A stretch of 14,710 nt of DNA, from positions 1-14,710 of the forward strand of contig CAZUAY010000075.1 in the NCBI GenBank assembly GCA_964618405.1, written 5' to 3'. This stretch comes from JBBQIY01 sp964618405 (GTDB lineage: Bacteria > Verrucomicrobiota > Kiritimatiellia > RFP12 > UBA3636). The notes under the pieces were generated by a model. The model saw only the letters and a program-made list of their open reading frames with translations. It ran no database searches and was not told the DNA's origin. Both the position numbers and the translations under genes were made by a program. This document shows positions 14,659-14,710 of this stretch, in pieces (the stretch's first letter is position 1; the number at the start of each line of letters is the position of its first letter).

Positions 14659-14710
14659 TTCCGCTGGGGACACCCCAGGCCCCGTTTCTTTGTGGTTGCG
14701 AAGCGAGGTG

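Noticed and set aside
1..14710. Defence system, CRISPR array, mobile element or biosynthetic cluster
   Set aside because: No nuclease, integrase, transposase, spacer array or synthase signature is present; every confident gene fits carbohydrate metabolism, regulation or a MarC membrane protein.

Overview
The window looks like a carbohydrate-utilisation region from a bacterium of the PVC superphylum, most likely Kiritimatiellota, Lentisphaerota or a relative. This is inferred from protein character: a DUF4838-type exported protein, TPR plus SGNH architecture, a GH78 rhamnosidase, a Gfo/Idh/MocA dehydrogenase with a cysteine-rich insert, and an N-terminal stretch (residues 60-86 of the 626-aa protein) that resembles the start of the large parallel beta-helix surface proteins of that group. 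No rRNA or other taxonomic marker is present. I see no tRNA, rRNA, CRISPR array, transposase or phage gene.

Layout. Bases 1-212 are non-coding, with a tandem 12-bp repeat and a small hairpin. A cytoplasmic SGNH/GDSL hydrolase (213-1217, +) runs convergently into an AraC-family regulator (1225-2106, -). A 196-bp AT-rich divergent spacer separates the regulator from a tightly packed plus-strand run of five genes. These are an exported DUF4838/GH67N-like protein with a carbohydrate-binding-like tail (2303-4978), an exported TPR-SGNH fusion (4980-6860), a 961-aa leaderless protein of unrecognised family with probable beta-sandwich and alpha/alpha-toroid parts (6862-9747), a Gfo/Idh/MocA oxidoreductase (9798-11027) and a MarC/YhgN-type membrane protein (11053-11640). 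The first two junctions are 1 nt each and the next two are 50 and 25 nt, so one transcription unit is likely. A leaderless GH78 alpha-L-rhamnosidase (11666-14419, -) converges on its end. The last 291 bases are non-coding, with a long imperfect hairpin and runs of 7-bp tandem repeats. The hairpin arm contains the same 12-mer found at the left edge.

How the genes may work together (inference). The AraC regulator probably senses a sugar and drives the divergent operon. The two exported products would act on a glycan outside the cytoplasm: the DUF4838 protein by binding or hydrolysis, the TPR-SGNH protein by de-esterification or scaffolding. The leaderless 961-aa protein, the dehydrogenase, the rhamnosidase and the first SGNH enzyme would process imported, possibly acylated, rhamnose-containing oligosaccharides. 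No transporter for such an oligosaccharide is visible; the only membrane protein is the MarC-like one, whose substrate is unknown. The most novel parts are the unclassified 961-aa protein, the TPR-SGNH fusion with its beta-helix-like leader, and the DUF4838 protein as an untested glycosidase.
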